The notes beneath the pieces were generated by a model that saw only the letters and a program-made list of their open reading frames with translations, ran no database searches and was not told the DNA's origin. The translations under genes were made by a program, and so were the position numbers. A stretch of DNA of 64,000 bases from Vitellaria paradoxa (lineage: Eukaryota > Streptophyta > Magnoliopsida > Ericales > Sapotaceae): contig CM034234.1 in assembly GCA_019916065.1 (NCBI GenBank), forward strand, positions 5,244,342 to 5,308,341. The letters are read 5' to 3'. Positions 1 through 17,248 of this stretch are shown here, one piece after another (the stretch's first letter is position 1; every line of letters begins with the position of its first letter).

Positions 1-223
1 AGGGATGCACAGTCAATTGGTTAAAAGTATCAAATGGAATTAAATTGGCCATCCAATTTATGTGGTATTTGGTTTACTTTTTTTATTTTCTATTTTTTAT
101 TTTTATTTTATGTGTTAAAAATTTTAAAATGAGTAAACAGAAAATATTATATTTTCCGTGTTTTGAGATTTTTTTTTATTTTTTTGTTAAAAACCTTTCA
201 AAGTGACTTTTTGCCATTTTTTG

Positions 224-385
224 GCTCCGTTTGGAGCTATATAAAATAAAACAAAATCTTACATATCCCTACAAACACGTAATTAACAAAATTTAAATTA
301 TTAACTCACTGCACAAATTACAAGACATTTACTTTTACAATTTTATTTTATTTTATACACTTTTATACAACTCCAAATTAGTTCA
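224..385. repeat. Short MITE-like repeat, family C
   Basis: The left end reads ctccgtttggagctatataa and the right end ttttatacaactccaaat, an imperfect inverted pair of about 160 bp. Related copies, some inverted, lie at 45239-45374, 47480-47650 and 54864-55030. All carry the same inner words (an 'acgag' or 'taattcgt' core and ttattttattttata near one end). This is a non-coding element; no transposase is present. The superfamily is not certain. Confidence 0.55.
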
Positions 386-672
386 TGTGTAAACTCATTT
401 TTTATTTCAAAACCAAGTTTTGAAAAACAGAAGTATCTAAATGAGTTTTGAGCAATTTTTCCTTGTTTTTAAAAGCACAAAATGAAAAATAAGTTCAAAA
501 CAGAAAATAAAAACCAAAAATAGAAAACAAAAAATAAAAAAATAAACCAAATGACACTTTAAAATTTTGAATTAATGCTTTGATTTGGATTTGAAAAATT
601 GAAAAAAAATGAGCAGTTCAATTCGAATTGCATTTCGAGAGATCTATTATCCAAATTAAATTGATACTATTA

Positions 673-808
673 AGGTTCCGTTTGATTTGTATTAAATTTA
701 TAAAAATTTTTAAAAATATTTAAAAATTATTCATTTTTTATCTCACTACACAATTTATGAACTCATAACTTATCTCACTTTATCTTACTTTTAAAAAAAC
801 AAACGGTA
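673..808. repeat. Short MITE-like repeat, family B
   Basis: A unit of about 135 bp with ends ggttccgtttgatttg and aaacaaacgg and the core 'attatgaactca...cttatctcactttatc'. Related copies lie at 16861-17001, 30474-30622, 38316-38432, 42358-42486, 48782-48927, 52797-52935, and one split in two at 49021-49151 plus 51192-51227. This is the most abundant repeat in the window. It is non-coding, with short degenerate inverted ends. Confidence 0.55.
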
Positions 809-1240
809 ATTTTGTTAGTGGTAGAGTTGCCTCACTATTCTCATAGTTAAAGGTGATTTGGAAAGAATTAGTTCTATTTTTTTGATTTATTTTTTAAGGA
901 AAAATTAGTAAAAAATTATATAAAACCAAAAATTTAAAATAAAAAAGAACGAAATTAATTATTGCCAAACCACCCCTCAACTTGATTGAAATTTGTTAAA
1001 AATTAAAATTTTGATTTTTTATGCAAATTGAGAAATATATTCTGTTAAGGTCACAAATATATACCTTCACATGTACCATTGATTCATGTGCATAAGAAGA
1101 ATAAAATTAATTTTTTCAAACTAAAATTTGAGTTTCCAAACAGTGAAACAAGAAAAAGAGCTCGAGGGTATTTCGGTCACGCTGCCGAACAGAACGAAGA
1201 CGCAACACACAGAGAACGACGTCGTACGAAGAAAACATTA

Positions 1241-2259
1241 AGGCCCCGTTACGTTCCCATTTTTTATTTTTCTGTTTATGTTTTCAAAATTTGTAAACTC
1301 GCAACAGAAACATGTTTGATAAATTTATTTTTATTTTTTTTTCCAAAACAAATGAAAATATAATCAGAAAAAAAGTGTTTTTCACTCTGGTTTTCTTTTC
1401 TGTTATCAATATTTTGTCAATTTTAAAACATTATCTATTTTTGTTACATTACATAAGAATACATCATTTTATTCAAATATTTTATTAAAATAAGTTATTT
1501 TAATAAATAATATAATTAAATTCAATAAATTAAATTAATTATATAAATTAATATAAATTATTTTGAATAAATAATAAAAATAAATTAATTTAATTTAATT
1601 TAATTTAATAATTAATTATTGCTAAATTATTTGAAATAAATATCATAATCAATTTATTTAATTTAATAATTAAATTACTTTATATAAAATAATTAATAAT
1701 AAATAATTAAATTACATTAATTTTTAATTTAATTTAGTTTAATAATTATTATTAAATTATTTTAAACAAATATCATAATTAAATTAAATTATTTATGATT
1801 TAATTAATTTAATTTTTATAAAATATATTTTATTAAATTATTTTAATAAATAATTAAATGAATTTAATTAATTTAAAAATAAATAATTTAATTTAATATT
1901 TAATCTAATTTAATTATTTATTTAATATGAAATATATTTTATTAAATTATGTTTAATAAATAATATAATTTAATATATTTTATATTTATTGAATTAAATG
2001 ATTTTAATAAATAATTTGCTATATTAATTGAATTAATTATATTAATATAAAATGTATTTTATTAAGTTTTATTAATTTTTTAAAACTAATAAAATTAAAT
2101 ATTTTCTAAAATAAAAAATTAATAATTATAAACCAACTTGTATTTTTAAATTTATTTTTAATTTTTTCATTTTAAAAAAATAAACAATAATAAAAAATAA
2201 AAAATAAAAAATGATAATAAAAAAATAATTAAAAAAACGACATCATTATCAAACAGCTC
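1241..2259. mobile_element. AT-rich PIF/Harbinger-like non-autonomous element, copy 1
   Basis: About 1.02 kb, almost pure A/T inside, with no coding capacity. The outer ends are similar in inverted orientation (ggccccgttacg on the left; cagctc preceded by tcaaa on the right). The flanks show TTA on both sides (1238-1240 and 2260-2262), the size and composition of a PIF/Harbinger target duplication. The reverse complement of 11067-12109 aligns with it along its readable length, including the stretch 'ttttgtcaattttaaaa' and the following 'ttgttacattacata'. It ends about 375 bp before the RABE start codon. Confidence 0.6.
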
Positions 2260-2399
2260 TTAAAATTTACTATTCATCTACGGGTTACACTAGACTCGGC
2301 CGCATCCTCGCTCGCCTGCCTCTCTCTCACTAAAAATATAAATTTATTTTTATTTTTTTTGGTTCAACGGCCGACCGGTGCTGACGTAGCAGAGACGCC

Positions 2400-2633
2400 T
2401 CGCTATTCTCTTCTATCTTCCCCGTTGATTATTGCAGAGAGAGAGACCTCTCAGAAAAATCTCCGATCTGGTAATACACACATAAACATCTTCAATTTCA
2501 CTCTGTAATACTTATATATACGTGTATTTATGTGTATCTTAATTTGTGATTTTTTTTTTTGGATATTGTTCTCATTGCATATTTACCATCGAGGGACCTG
2601 TTTCTAGGGTTTCGTCTTCGTCCGGCACATCAA
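2400..2633 (+). promoter_or_regulatory. 5' leader and promoter-proximal region of the RABE gene
   Basis: The base composition rises sharply above the AT-rich flank from about 2280, with a CT/GA-rich stretch and a 'gagagagagacctctc' run at 2438-2453. A donor-like 'ctg|gtaata' at 2469 and an acceptor-like 'ctag|ggtttcg' near 2608 suggest a short intron in the leader. The transcription start cannot be fixed from sequence alone. Confidence 0.35.
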
Positions 2634-7157
<4,524 letters not shown>

Positions 7158-7299
7158 GTACACGTTCAAGCTGATAATGGTGCCTGGGAAAGCTAATCTT
7201 ATCGAGGTGTCATGTTTGTTTATTGTACCGTTCTTGCTACCATTATTTCTGCTACTTCCTATTTATGTTGGACTAGTAGTCTTATTTGAGAATTGAATT

Positions 7300-7880
7300 A
7301 ATATGCAGCTTCCTCCTCTTCCCTTCTTTTTCTTTTTACCTGAAATTCTTTTCTGAATTAGGAAGAAAATTTGAAACGGGCTTCTGTTTCTCCCGCGTAA
7401 GTTGTTTTGGATAAAATTGCAGTGGTTTGTGCAAACATTTTTTTTTGGGGTCTGTGCAACTACGTGCCTGTTACCTTTTTTTTGGGGGGGGGGGGGGGAA
7501 GATAAATAGGCATTTACCAATAAATTTATTTGTAAACTGCACTATTTTACTTATACGGATGAAAATTTTTCTGATTTTTTTTTAATCAATACGACTAACA
7601 CGTCTTTTATAGTTTTTACAAAGAAGATCAAATTTTGGTATGATAAATTCATATAAAAAAAAAAAAAAAGAACTACCTAACTTTTTGAATTCGAACTCAC
7701 CCTAAGTTGCTATTTTGTATTTTTATTTTCAAAATTTATTGCAATTGAATAAGAAAAACAATTTTATTTTTATTTCTTTAAATAAATTTAGAGAAATAAT
7801 GTTTTTTCTATTTCTTTTCTTTTTCCCAATGTATTTGAATCAAAAATTTGAATTTGTTGGAAAAACAAAAAAGCGGGGAA
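7300..7880. other. 3' flank of RABE; no gene
   Basis: Downstream of the RABE stop the sequence shows pyrimidine runs, a G13 run at 7485-7497 and A/T-rich DNA. I see no coding exon or structured RNA here. The 3' UTR probably ends within the first few hundred bases. Confidence 0.4.
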
Positions 7881-7887
7881 AATGAAG

Positions 7888-7888
<1 letters not shown>

Positions 7889-7918
<30 letters not shown>
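7889..7918. repeat. (TA)n microsatellite
   Basis: An uninterrupted TA run of about 30 bp at the left edge of the Helitron-like block. Similar TA runs occur at 31857-31889 (followed by a TG run), 41069-41096, 52962-53003 and 61110-61133. Confidence 0.8.
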
Positions 7919-7919
<1 letters not shown>

Positions 7920-9690
7920 ATATAATAAAATATATCATTTGATTTGATATTTATTTCAGTTATCACTAAAATTTTATCACGTCATTACTTATTATATATA
8001 TCTATAAAATAAAACACATTTTTTAAATTTGAAATTTGAAATTCAAATAAATATATATATTATATTTTGTAAAATTATAAATACGTATATTATATCTATT
8101 TATATAATAAAATATATTTTTTTGATTTGACATATGTTCCATTCATTATTAAAATTTCATCACGTCATCACTTATTATATCTATATAATAAAACACATCT
8201 TTTTATTTGACATTTGTCTCAGTTATCACTAAAATTTTATCACATCATCACTTATTATATATATTTATACAATAAAACACATTCTTTAAATTTGAAATTT
8301 AAATAAATATATATTATATTTTGTAAAATTATAAATACATAAATTATATATATTTATATAATAAAACACATCTTTTGATTTAATATTTGTCCCAATCATC
8401 ATTAAAATTTCATCACATCATCACTTATTATATATCCATATAGTAAAACATATCATTTGAATTTGAAATTCAAATAAAGTTATAAATACATATATATATA
8501 TTATATTTTGTAAAATTATAAGTAGATAATAAAACATATCATTTGAATTTGAAATTTAAATAAATATATAGATACATATATTTATTATATTTTGTAAGAC
8601 CGTACATACATATATTATATTTCACTTATATTATCTATTATTATTAAATAATGTATGGATATCTATTAGTGAAAGTCAACTAAATTTTTTATTTAAAACA
8701 TATATTTAAATTTAAAATTTTTATTAATTTTATTAAAAATAAACATTAAATTAAAATTTTCATTTTGATGTACTTAAAACTTAAATTTTAAATATATACA
8801 CTTTTAAACTATATGTCATTTATATAATAAAGAAGTTTAAAATTTTGAATTTAAAATATTTTTAACTGTTAAATTTATTAAATGGTCAAAATTATTTTTC
8901 TTTTCCTCTCACTCTTTCAATATTTTTTTAATATTTTTTATATAAAAGATTTTAATTTAATATTTTAAAAAATGTGATATACATTTTTACACTCTGTCTC
9001 ATTTCTATAATAAAGAAGTTTAAATTTTGAATTTGAAATATTTTCAACTGTTAAATTTAAAAATTTGTTAAATGGTTATGATTATTTTTCTTTGTTTCTC
9101 ATTTTTTCCATATTTTTTTGAATATTTTTTATATAAAAGATTTTAAATTAATACTTTAAAAATGTGATAATATTGGTAATAAATAATAAAATTTTATACA
9201 TTAATCTCTTTTGATTAATAATTTTTATTTTTATAGGTTATTTTTAAATTTTTTTATGCAAGTTTACTTTATAAATTTAAATTTAAGTTATTTACACGTC
9301 AAATTATATTTCTGTACCTTTAGACATGAACAATTGCTAGTCTATATAATAAAACATATTCTTTGATTTGACATTGTCCCAGTCATCACTAAAGTTTCGT
9401 CATGTCACCAATTATTATATATATCTATACAATAAAATATATTCTTTGAATTTGAAATTTAAAATTCAAATAAATTAATATTTTAAAAGATTTTAAATTA
9501 ATATTTTAAAAAATACGATAATATTTATAATAAATAATAAAATTTTATATCTTAAGTCTCTTCCGATTAATGATTTTTATTTTTATACTTTTTTAATGTA
9601 AGTTTATTTTATAAATTGAAATGAGAGTAATTTAGATGCCAATTTATATTTGTGTACGTTTAGACACGGATAATTATTAATATATATATA
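7919..9690 (+). mobile_element. Helitron-like terminal sequences, tandemly repeated and degenerate
   Basis: The word tctatataataaaacayat recurs about ten times (near 7917, 7999, 8100, 8180, 8265, 8355, 8440, 8525, 9340, 9420), usually followed by ttgatttgacatttgtccca and then atcactaaaattttatcac. TCTATATAATAAAA is a common 5' end of plant Helitrons. At 9330-9345, gacatgaacaattgctag is followed directly by tctatataataaaacata, so a CTAG-type 3' end abuts a new 5' end. Near 9660 a second 3'-like end reads gacacggataattattaa. No Rep/helicase gene is visible. Between the termini a unit of about 180 bp beginning 'ataataaagaagttta' is duplicated (about 8820-8995 and 9000-9175). Confidence 0.5.
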
Positions 9691-9699
9691 TATATATAA

Positions 9700-10580
9700 T
9701 CAATATCAATGACCAACCACTTTATTTTTGCTTTCCTATTTCTGTCTTTCACAAATACATAAAGGGGGCAAATTATGACGCAAAACCCCAACTACGATGC
9801 AGCCACTGTGGAAGCATTAGGCTTGTAGTAGGTTCTTCTGCGCTAGTGAGAATCTAGTCATAGAAAATGGTCCACAAATATGTGCTCATTTTATTTTTTT
9901 TGTTGAATAATTAAAATTACTTTTTTGTGTTAAAATTTCTGTCAAATTATGAAGGATAAATATGCCAAATAAATTAAAAATTTAATCTTTTTTTTTAACA
10001 TGCCAAATACAAAAAAAAAAAAAAAACTAAACTTATAAACTTCCAACTTAAAAAAAAAAAAAAAAGTCAAACTTTTTTTCCTCCCAACCCACACGTTTAT
10101 TTGAAGTCATCAAGGCTGCGTTTGGCATTAAAAAAACACTGAAAATCTTTATAAATTTCTAATAACTCCTTTATTTTTAATTTTTTCGTCATTACTAATT
10201 TCAAAAAATTCTAATATTTCGCTAAAAAAATAAAAAATTTGGAAGTAGGTTATTCGAATGTGTAAATTTTTTATACAATCATATTCTTCGTGTCGAAAGC
10301 TTTTAAACGAATATCATTGTCGCTATTTTTTGTGAATTTTTTGAATCCGTGAAAACGGATTTGGCAAATTGTTCCTACGATTTACGACTTTTCAGAAAAA
10401 AATGACACCAAAATCAACTCATACCACATTTTATCTCAATTTATCTTGTTTTTTCTTACGCCAAATGGGGCCCAAATCTGATCGATCAATTATTGTTTAC
10501 TGTTACTAAACAAATAATAGAGCGAATGAAAAGTGCAAATTAAAGTTGTCCACAAACGCGCATGTGCATGCCAACGACTC
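9700..10580. other. Gene-free A/T-rich stretch with one MITE-like repeat
   Basis: 10110-10475 starts ctgcgtttggcatt and ends acgccaaatggggc, an inverted-end repeat of about 365 bp. It contains a clear 'gtgaattttttgaatccgtgaaaacgg' type core split over several words. A related sequence lies at 39515-39890 in a 5-phosphatase intron. Nothing coding is visible. Confidence 0.4.
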
Positions 10581-10582
10581 TT

Positions 10583-10855
10583 AGGCTTAGTTTGAAAAGT
10601 AAAAAAATTAGTTTTATTTATTTATTTTTTAAGATAGGTAATAGTTAACTATTAAAAAATTAAATTTTTTTTCTTTGAAAAGAAAAAAATTAATTTTTTA
10701 ATAGTTAATTTTTTAATTTTTTATTAATTTAATATTTTTACTCTTAAAAATTTTTTAAAAAATTAAAATATAAAAAAATAAATTTACTTATTTAAAAAAA
10801 ATAAAAAAACTAATAACCGGTAACTTCTTACCAAAAAGGCCTTAGTACTCCAAAA
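10583..10855. repeat. MITE-like repeat, family G, copy 1
   Basis: About 270 bp, with aggcttagtttgaaaagtaa on the left and aaaaaggcct on the right. It contains alternating 'ttaactattaaaaaatta' and 'ttttttaatagttaatt' blocks that make it strongly self-complementary. A related copy lies at 59636-59910, where the ends read gtttggtttgggaaat and caaacgaaacc. Confidence 0.5.
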
Positions 10856-11021
10856 GATATCCCCAAATGATCTGGTTGATCCATCATCGGACCAACATCC
10901 TATTAGACTTCGTTTGGTCCTAAGCTTTACGTAGGAGCATTGACCATTCACATCAACTACCCTTATGAAATTTTTTAAAATAAAATAAAAATTAATTTAA
11001 AATTTTTTATCTAATATTAGA

Positions 11022-12432
11022 GCCTGTATGACAACTCAAAAACTAAAAAAAAAAAAAAAATACTAAGGACTCGTTTGACAACGCTTTCATTTTTTTGTTG
11101 TTATTTTTTTGTTGCCATTTTCTATTTTTTGTTTTCTGTTGTCGTTTATTTTTTCTGAATTGAAAACTAAAAATGCGTTTGGAAATGTAAGTTTATTTAT
11201 AATTATTAATTTTTTATTTTAGAAAATATTTATTTTTATTAGTTATAAAAAATTAATAGAACTTAATAAAATATATTTATATTAATTTAATTTAATAAAT
11301 ATGATTAATTAAATTAATACAATAAATTATTTATTAAAATCATTTAATCCAATAAATATAAAATATATAAAATTATATTATTTATTAAAAATAATTTAAT
11401 AAAATATATTTCATATTAATAAATAATTAAATTAGATTAATTATTAAATTAAATTATTTATTTTTAAATTAATTAAATTAATTTAATTATTTATTAAAAT
11501 AATTTAATAAAATATATTTTATATAAATTAAATTAATTAAATCATAAATAATTTAATTTAATTATGATATTTATTTAAAATAATTTAATAATTATTATTA
11601 AATTAAATTAAAAATTAATTTAATTTAATTATTTATTATTAATTATTTTATATAAATTAATTTCATTATTAAATTAAATTAATTAATTATGATATTTATT
11701 TCAAATAATTTAGCAATAATTAATTATTAAATTAAATTAAATTAATTTAGCATTATTATTTATTAAAAATAATTTATATTAATTTATATAATTAGTTTAA
11801 TTTATTTAATTTAGTTATATTATTTATTAAAATAACTTATTTTGATAAAATATTTGAATAAAATAATTTATTTTTATGTAATGTAACAAAAATAGACAAA
11901 ATTTTAAAATTGACAAAATATTGGCAACAGAAAAGAAAATCAGAGTGAAAACGCATTTTTTCTGTTTACGTTTTTCTATTTAAGTTTTCATTTTTTTCGA
12001 AACAAAAAAACGTAAACATGTTTATCAAACGTGTTTCTGTTACAAGTTTACAAAATTTTGAAAATATAAACAGAAAAACAGAAAATGACAACGTTACCAA
12101 ACGGGATCTAAAAGTTACATTTTGTAACTTTTGGTGTGTTTGGTAAAACCATAAATTTTTTCCTTTTTTTGATTTGCTACAGTAAAAAATAAAACAAAAA
12201 GTTACCACTTTTTTGATTTGTTACAGTAAAAAATATACCAAACACACAAAAGAAGGTTACCACTTTTTTGATTTGCTACAGTAAAAAATTTACCAAACAC
12301 CCGAAAGTTACAAAAAAAGTTAAAAAATACACTTTGTTCAACCAAACATACAAAAAAATGTAAAAAAAAAAAACACACACAAAAAATATCAAAAGTTGAG
12401 CTTTTTTTTTTTAACTGCCAAACGCCCCCTTA
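11022..12432. repeat. MITE, family F, interrupted by a nested element
   Basis: The two halves, 11022-11066 and 12110-12432, together match 46673-47030, which is uninterrupted. Both have ends like gcccctttggcaac and ccaaacgcccccta and repeat the phrase ttttttgatttgctacagta two or three times. Copy 1 was split by the PIF/Harbinger-like element at 11067-12109. Confidence 0.6.
11067..12109. mobile_element. AT-rich PIF/Harbinger-like element, copy 2, nested
   Basis: About 1.04 kb, inverted relative to 1241-2259. The ends are ggactcgtttgacaacg and cgttaccaaacgggatc, imperfect inverted repeats. TAA flanks both sides (11064-11066 and 12110-12112), consistent with a 3-bp target duplication. The host MITE reads continuously when this segment is removed, which fixes the boundaries. 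There is no transposase; the interior is about 90% A/T by eye. Confidence 0.65.
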
Positions 12433-13650
12433 TTCTACATTAATTTTTTAAATAATTCTTCAAAACAAAAAATATTTACAATGTCTCTCTAATTTTAAAA
12501 GATCATTATAAAAAAAATTTTAAAATAGAGAGTGAATAAATATGATTGTGTGAGCCCATCTTCTATTTTTTTTTAATCTATTTGAGAAAATAAGAGATTT
12601 AAAGAAAAGACAATTTTGAATGCATTTCATTTTTTCTCATACCCCCTCACTCTTACAATGAATAGTATTTTTTGGAGTGAAAAAAAAAAATCAAAAGTAG
12701 AGTTTATTTTGCATTTTCCTTAAAAAAAATTGTATTTGGCAATTCGTATTGAAATGCTGCAATTGTACGTGACATTATCCTTAAAAATTTAATTCAATAG
12801 ATTATTGAAGTTGGTTACACATAAATAAGAAAAAAGAAAAAAAATTCAAAAGTGCTTTACAAATTATTTTTTTGGGGGGGGGGTTAACAAATATTAAAAA
12901 ATGATAATTTTAAATATAAACTAAAATTATCTAAAATATACAAAAAAATGATAATAAATTAATTAAAAAACATATTCCGTATTTGAACGTCATGAAAATA
13001 AGAAAAATTATAATTGTAGTAACTTTTCAAAAATATATATACATATATATATATATGTATATATATATGTAAATGTAGTGATAATATTTTCTGAAATACG
13101 CAGCAACTATATAATGGAAGTGGTAATTCTACTAATAAGTCTTCCAAACTAAATCTTATTCCAATAAATACAGCCTGGACAACTCGGTAAACTCAATATA
13201 CTTAGTTTCCTGATTATTTAGAAAAAAAAAAAAAAAATGAACCAAGTTTAACTTATCTATTAAACGGGTCTAAATTTTATACTCAGAATTATGCTAATTT
13301 ACTAAGTGAACCAACTTAATCAAACTCCACATCTTCACACTTTTATGAACCTTTTTTCCTTTTTAAATCTTGCATCGATGTCTTTATGTATGTTATATTT
13401 TAAAATAAGAAAAACTATAAATTGGTAAAAATAAAAATAAATAAATAAATTAAACTATCAATTTTTAATTAAAAAAAAATCATATAAGATGCAATACTAT
13501 AGCTGCCGAAAGAACTAGTTTTTGATATTTTGCCAAACCCACCCTGTGGTATTGTTATTCATTTTTAAATCCATTAAATTAGAAAAGGTGATAGCTCAAA
13601 TGTAATTTTTTTTTCAATGTAGAACATAATTTAAATACATTTAAATTTGG
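12433..13650. other. Gene-free A/T-rich stretch
   Basis: No coding exon is recognisable. It contains a G9 run near 12876, a TA-rich microsatellite at 13034-13072 and several A runs. The open frame on the minus strand at 12959-13147 lies over the microsatellite and is not credible. Confidence 0.4.
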
Positions 13651-16098
13651 GGTAAAGTATAAGAACCATCCTTACACTTTACTTATACTTTATCCCCAGT
13701 CTCACTTTGGTCTCAATAACTTCAATTGTAACAGTCAAATTCCTACATTTTCAGTCAAGTAATAATTAGATCATTTCGTCTGTTACCCGTTACCAACTAC
13801 CGTTAAGATGAGAGTAAAATCATCATTACACTTTATTCTTGACTTCACTTTGGCCTCAATGGTTTCAGTTGTAACAGTCAAATTTTTATACTTTCGGTCA
13901 AGTAATAATTAGGTATTTCCATCTGTTACTCATTACAAACCACTGTTAAGGCAGGGGTAAACTCATCATGTCACAAGATGGTCCACGTGGCAGATTGATA
14001 ATGTGGAGATTGTCCGCCATGTGTTAGATTACTAGTTGTTCACGTGACAAAGTAATGACATGACACCCAATCACCGTTAAAGTAAGGGTAAAATTGTCAT
14101 TTTGTAATATGATCCATATGACAGAATAATAATATGGTGTCACACGCTCACTCGTCCACGTGTACTAGTGTTGGCTGATGAGCGTTCACGTGTGCTTGTG
14201 TCGATTGATGTAGGTTGCTATAGAGTAGCTTTATTAAAAAAAATAAAATAAAACATTACAAATTATGTTACTCCCAAAAATCGAATAAAAAATCTTAATG
14301 ATAAAGAACTAGTGTGACACCTTGAATTTTTATTTTATGCATAAATTTTATTGGGTAAAGTACAAAAAATACTCTTACAGTTTACTCTCAGTATCACTTT
14401 AGTCCCACACGTTTCAATTGCAACAGTCAAATCCCTACACTTTTGGTCAAGCATCAATTCGGTCATTCCGTTAGTTGACCATTAGAAACAACCGTTAGAT
14501 TGAAAGTGACACTGAGGGTAAATTATAAATTGAATTACCATTTTATTCTCAGTCTAACGGTTATTTTTAACGGTCAACTAACAGAATGACCTAATTGATA
14601 CTTGACCGAAAGTTTAGGAATTTGACTGTTGCAATTAAAACGTGTGGGACCAAAGTGATACCGAGGGTAAACTGTAAGAGTATCTTTTGGACTTTATCCA
14701 GTTTTATTTTTATTAATTTAATTTCTATGCTTTGAAATTTTAATTTCATATTATTATCAAATTATATAGTTTTAATTAATAATAGATTAATTAAATTATT
14801 AATACATAAATAATATATTAATAGATATACACAAACTAATTAGCTAAATGGCTAATTGATCCCATGACGACATTAGACTTACAGGGGGCTACGTGCCCAT
14901 TTGGTGACCAAAAACATAAAAAAAAAAAAATGAAAATCTAGCTTAGCAAGCAAGCTTGCCCGCCCAAGCATGTATATATATATATATATATATATGATTT
15001 GGATGCAAATGGGAGGACAATAAAGTAAGGGTAATGACATGACACCTAATCGCCGTTAAAGTAAGGGTAAAACTATCATTTCGTAAGATGATCCATGTGA
15101 CAAAATGATGACATGGTGTCACACGCTCACTCGTCCACGTGTGCTAGTGTTGGCTTATGAGTGTCCACGTGTACTAGTATTGGCTGATGTAGGTTGCTGC
15201 TATAGAGTAACTTCACTTAAAAAAAAAAATAATAAAACATTACAAATTATGCTACTCCCAAAAATCGAATAAAAAATCTTAATGATAGAGAACTAGCAAC
15301 AAAACCAACTTGCCAAAGATTTGGTTTGCGTAAAACTCTTAGATAAAATTTATATATATTAAAAAGTTGAGGTAGATTCTTCCTCATTATAATATTTATA
15401 TATATTTATAATGTTTATATAGAATATATTTATATATATTTATTTATGAACAAATATTTATATATTATTAAAAAATGAGGGAGAATATATAATATTTATA
15501 TGATATATATTTATTTATTTGTATAATATATATTAAAATATATAATATTTGTATATATTTATAAAAATATTTATGTAGAAGATGTGGGAGAATCCACTTC
15601 AACTTTTAAATATATATATAAATACTATTTAAGAACCTTATATAAACCAAGTCCTTAGTAATAGTAAGTTGGTTTTGTTATTGATTTTCTATCCTTAAGG
15701 TTCTTGGTTTAATTTCTCATGATAGCATAATTTTTTATGTTTTATTTTTTGTTTTAAAGTGAAGCTACTCCATGGCACAAACTAACACCAACACATGTGA
15801 ACAAGCGAGTGTCTGACACATGGCGAATAGTCTCCACGTCATCATTCTACCACGCAAACCATCTTACGAAGTAACGGTTTTACCCTTGCCTCAACAGTGC
15901 TGCCACGTCATCACTCTACCGTGTGAACCATCTTGCGAAATGATTATTTCACCCTTATCTTAACGGTGGTTTATAACAGGTAAAAGACGAAAGGAACTGA
16001 TTGTTGCTGTGTAAATATTTGATTATCGCAATTAAAACCATTAGGACCAAAGTGAAACTAGGAGTAAAGTGTAGAGGTGATTTTTGTAATTGACCATT
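13651..16098. mobile_element. Large fold-back (inverted-repeat) element complex
   Basis: The left arm starts ggtaaagtataagaaccatc at 13653. The right arm, read backwards from 16096, gives matching blocks: 'cacttt', 'cagtc/agtttcactttggtc', 'caattg', 'aaaccaccgttaag', then 'aagatggtccacgtgg' and 'cgccatgtgt'. The arms extend for at least 400 bp. A segment of the left arm (14048-14315) is repeated in direct orientation at 15013-15296, both ending in the phrase ccaaaaatcgaataaaaaat. A smaller hairpin MITE sits at 14352-14701. No open frame is preserved. The 'ccacgtgg/acatgtgt' composition is unlike the A/T-rich surroundings. Confidence 0.6.
14352..14701. mobile_element. Fold-back MITE (near-perfect hairpin)
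   Basis: 350 bp made of two arms of about 155 bp in inverted orientation, centred near 14525. Left-arm phrases tactcttacagtttac, cagtatcactttagtccc and acacgtttcaattgcaac recur complemented in the right arm, read backwards from 14701, with only scattered changes. It shares the words 'cagtcaaa' and 'ttggtcaag' with the outer fold-back arms, so it belongs to a related family. A 7-bp flank ttttatt occurs on both sides. Confidence 0.75.
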
Positions 16099-17245
16099 TA
16101 AACTTGAATGTATTTATACTATTAAATTTTAATCCGACCACACTCAATTATTTATAATCAATTCGGTTCATAAATAGGCTTTTAAACAAGCTAAGCCTGA
16201 ATTATTTATGGACAATTCGGTTAATTTATAGCCCAATAAAGCTTTGCTTTCAAAAGCATCGTTTCACTTGCATTAATAAGACATGATAAAATTTGGAGAG
16301 AGACATTGAATAAACGACAGAAGGGCCTACCCACCAGCCATATGAAAATCGCTTAAGATTCTTTATCAGATTGCTACTATACGTACACCCACCCACGAAC
16401 GCCTCAATTATTAAAAGAGAAATGTCTGCCAAAGAAGCTGTCTATCACCATATCGACAATAACTTTCAACATACGAGAAAATACACTTAAAAAGATGAAC
16501 CCGGAGATCCCACACAATTCTTTTGTTGGACGTGAAGGGATCATCCCCCTGCACCAGTACCCAATCAATCATCCCCATTGATTGCCAATTCGCCATGTTC
16601 AGTAAATAATGCAAATCTACGACTAAAAAGGGTTTTAGCTCAAATACGTATTTATATGTATACTTATACATATGCACGCAAATGCAGAGTCCAACAACCT
16701 TGTAAACCTACAAGTAAGGTTTTTAGTTCAAAAAGCATGTAGTGTTCAAATATATGCAAGCGCAGGGAAAATATGTTTTTCTAGAATTTTTTTTTTTTTT
16801 TAGCAGAACGTCAGATCAGATAATGACAATGATATTTACGGTTAAAAAAAAAAAAAGATTTAAGGTCTTTTTGAAGTAACAAAAAGTGAGATATTTGAGA
16901 TAATTTATGGATTCTTAATTCATACAATTAAATAAAAAATAAATAACTTTCAAAAATTTTTAATATTTTTCAACGTTTTTCAGCGCTCCAAACGGAGCCT
17001 TAGTAGATCATATGCGCGTAGCTCTGCTGACTTGCATTCACGGTTCGATTAGGTGTACAATTGTAACTCATCAATCTTCATCCATTTTCTCTGGACCTGG
17101 GTAAGAATATAGTCACACTCGTACATGATAGCTATGCAGTAGTGCCCTCTAACCCTTCTCCTCTTAGCAAATATATTATATGTATACACGTGCCCACAAT
17201 CTTGATTACAGGCATTCATAGAACAACATCAAGATGGAAGGCGAC
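16099..17245. other. Gene-free stretch with a family B MITE
   Basis: Includes the MITE copy at 16861-17001, whose right end reads gcgctccaaacggagcctta. Minus-strand open frames at 16250-16432 and 16411-16677 have no family resemblance and no supporting splice sites. No gene is called here. Confidence 0.35.
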
Positions 17246-17248
17246 AAC

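Noticed and set aside
1079..1363. 94-residue open frame on the plus strand
   Set aside because: It runs into the PIF/Harbinger-like element, is Lys/Phe-rich from A/T-rich DNA, and has no domain or splice context.
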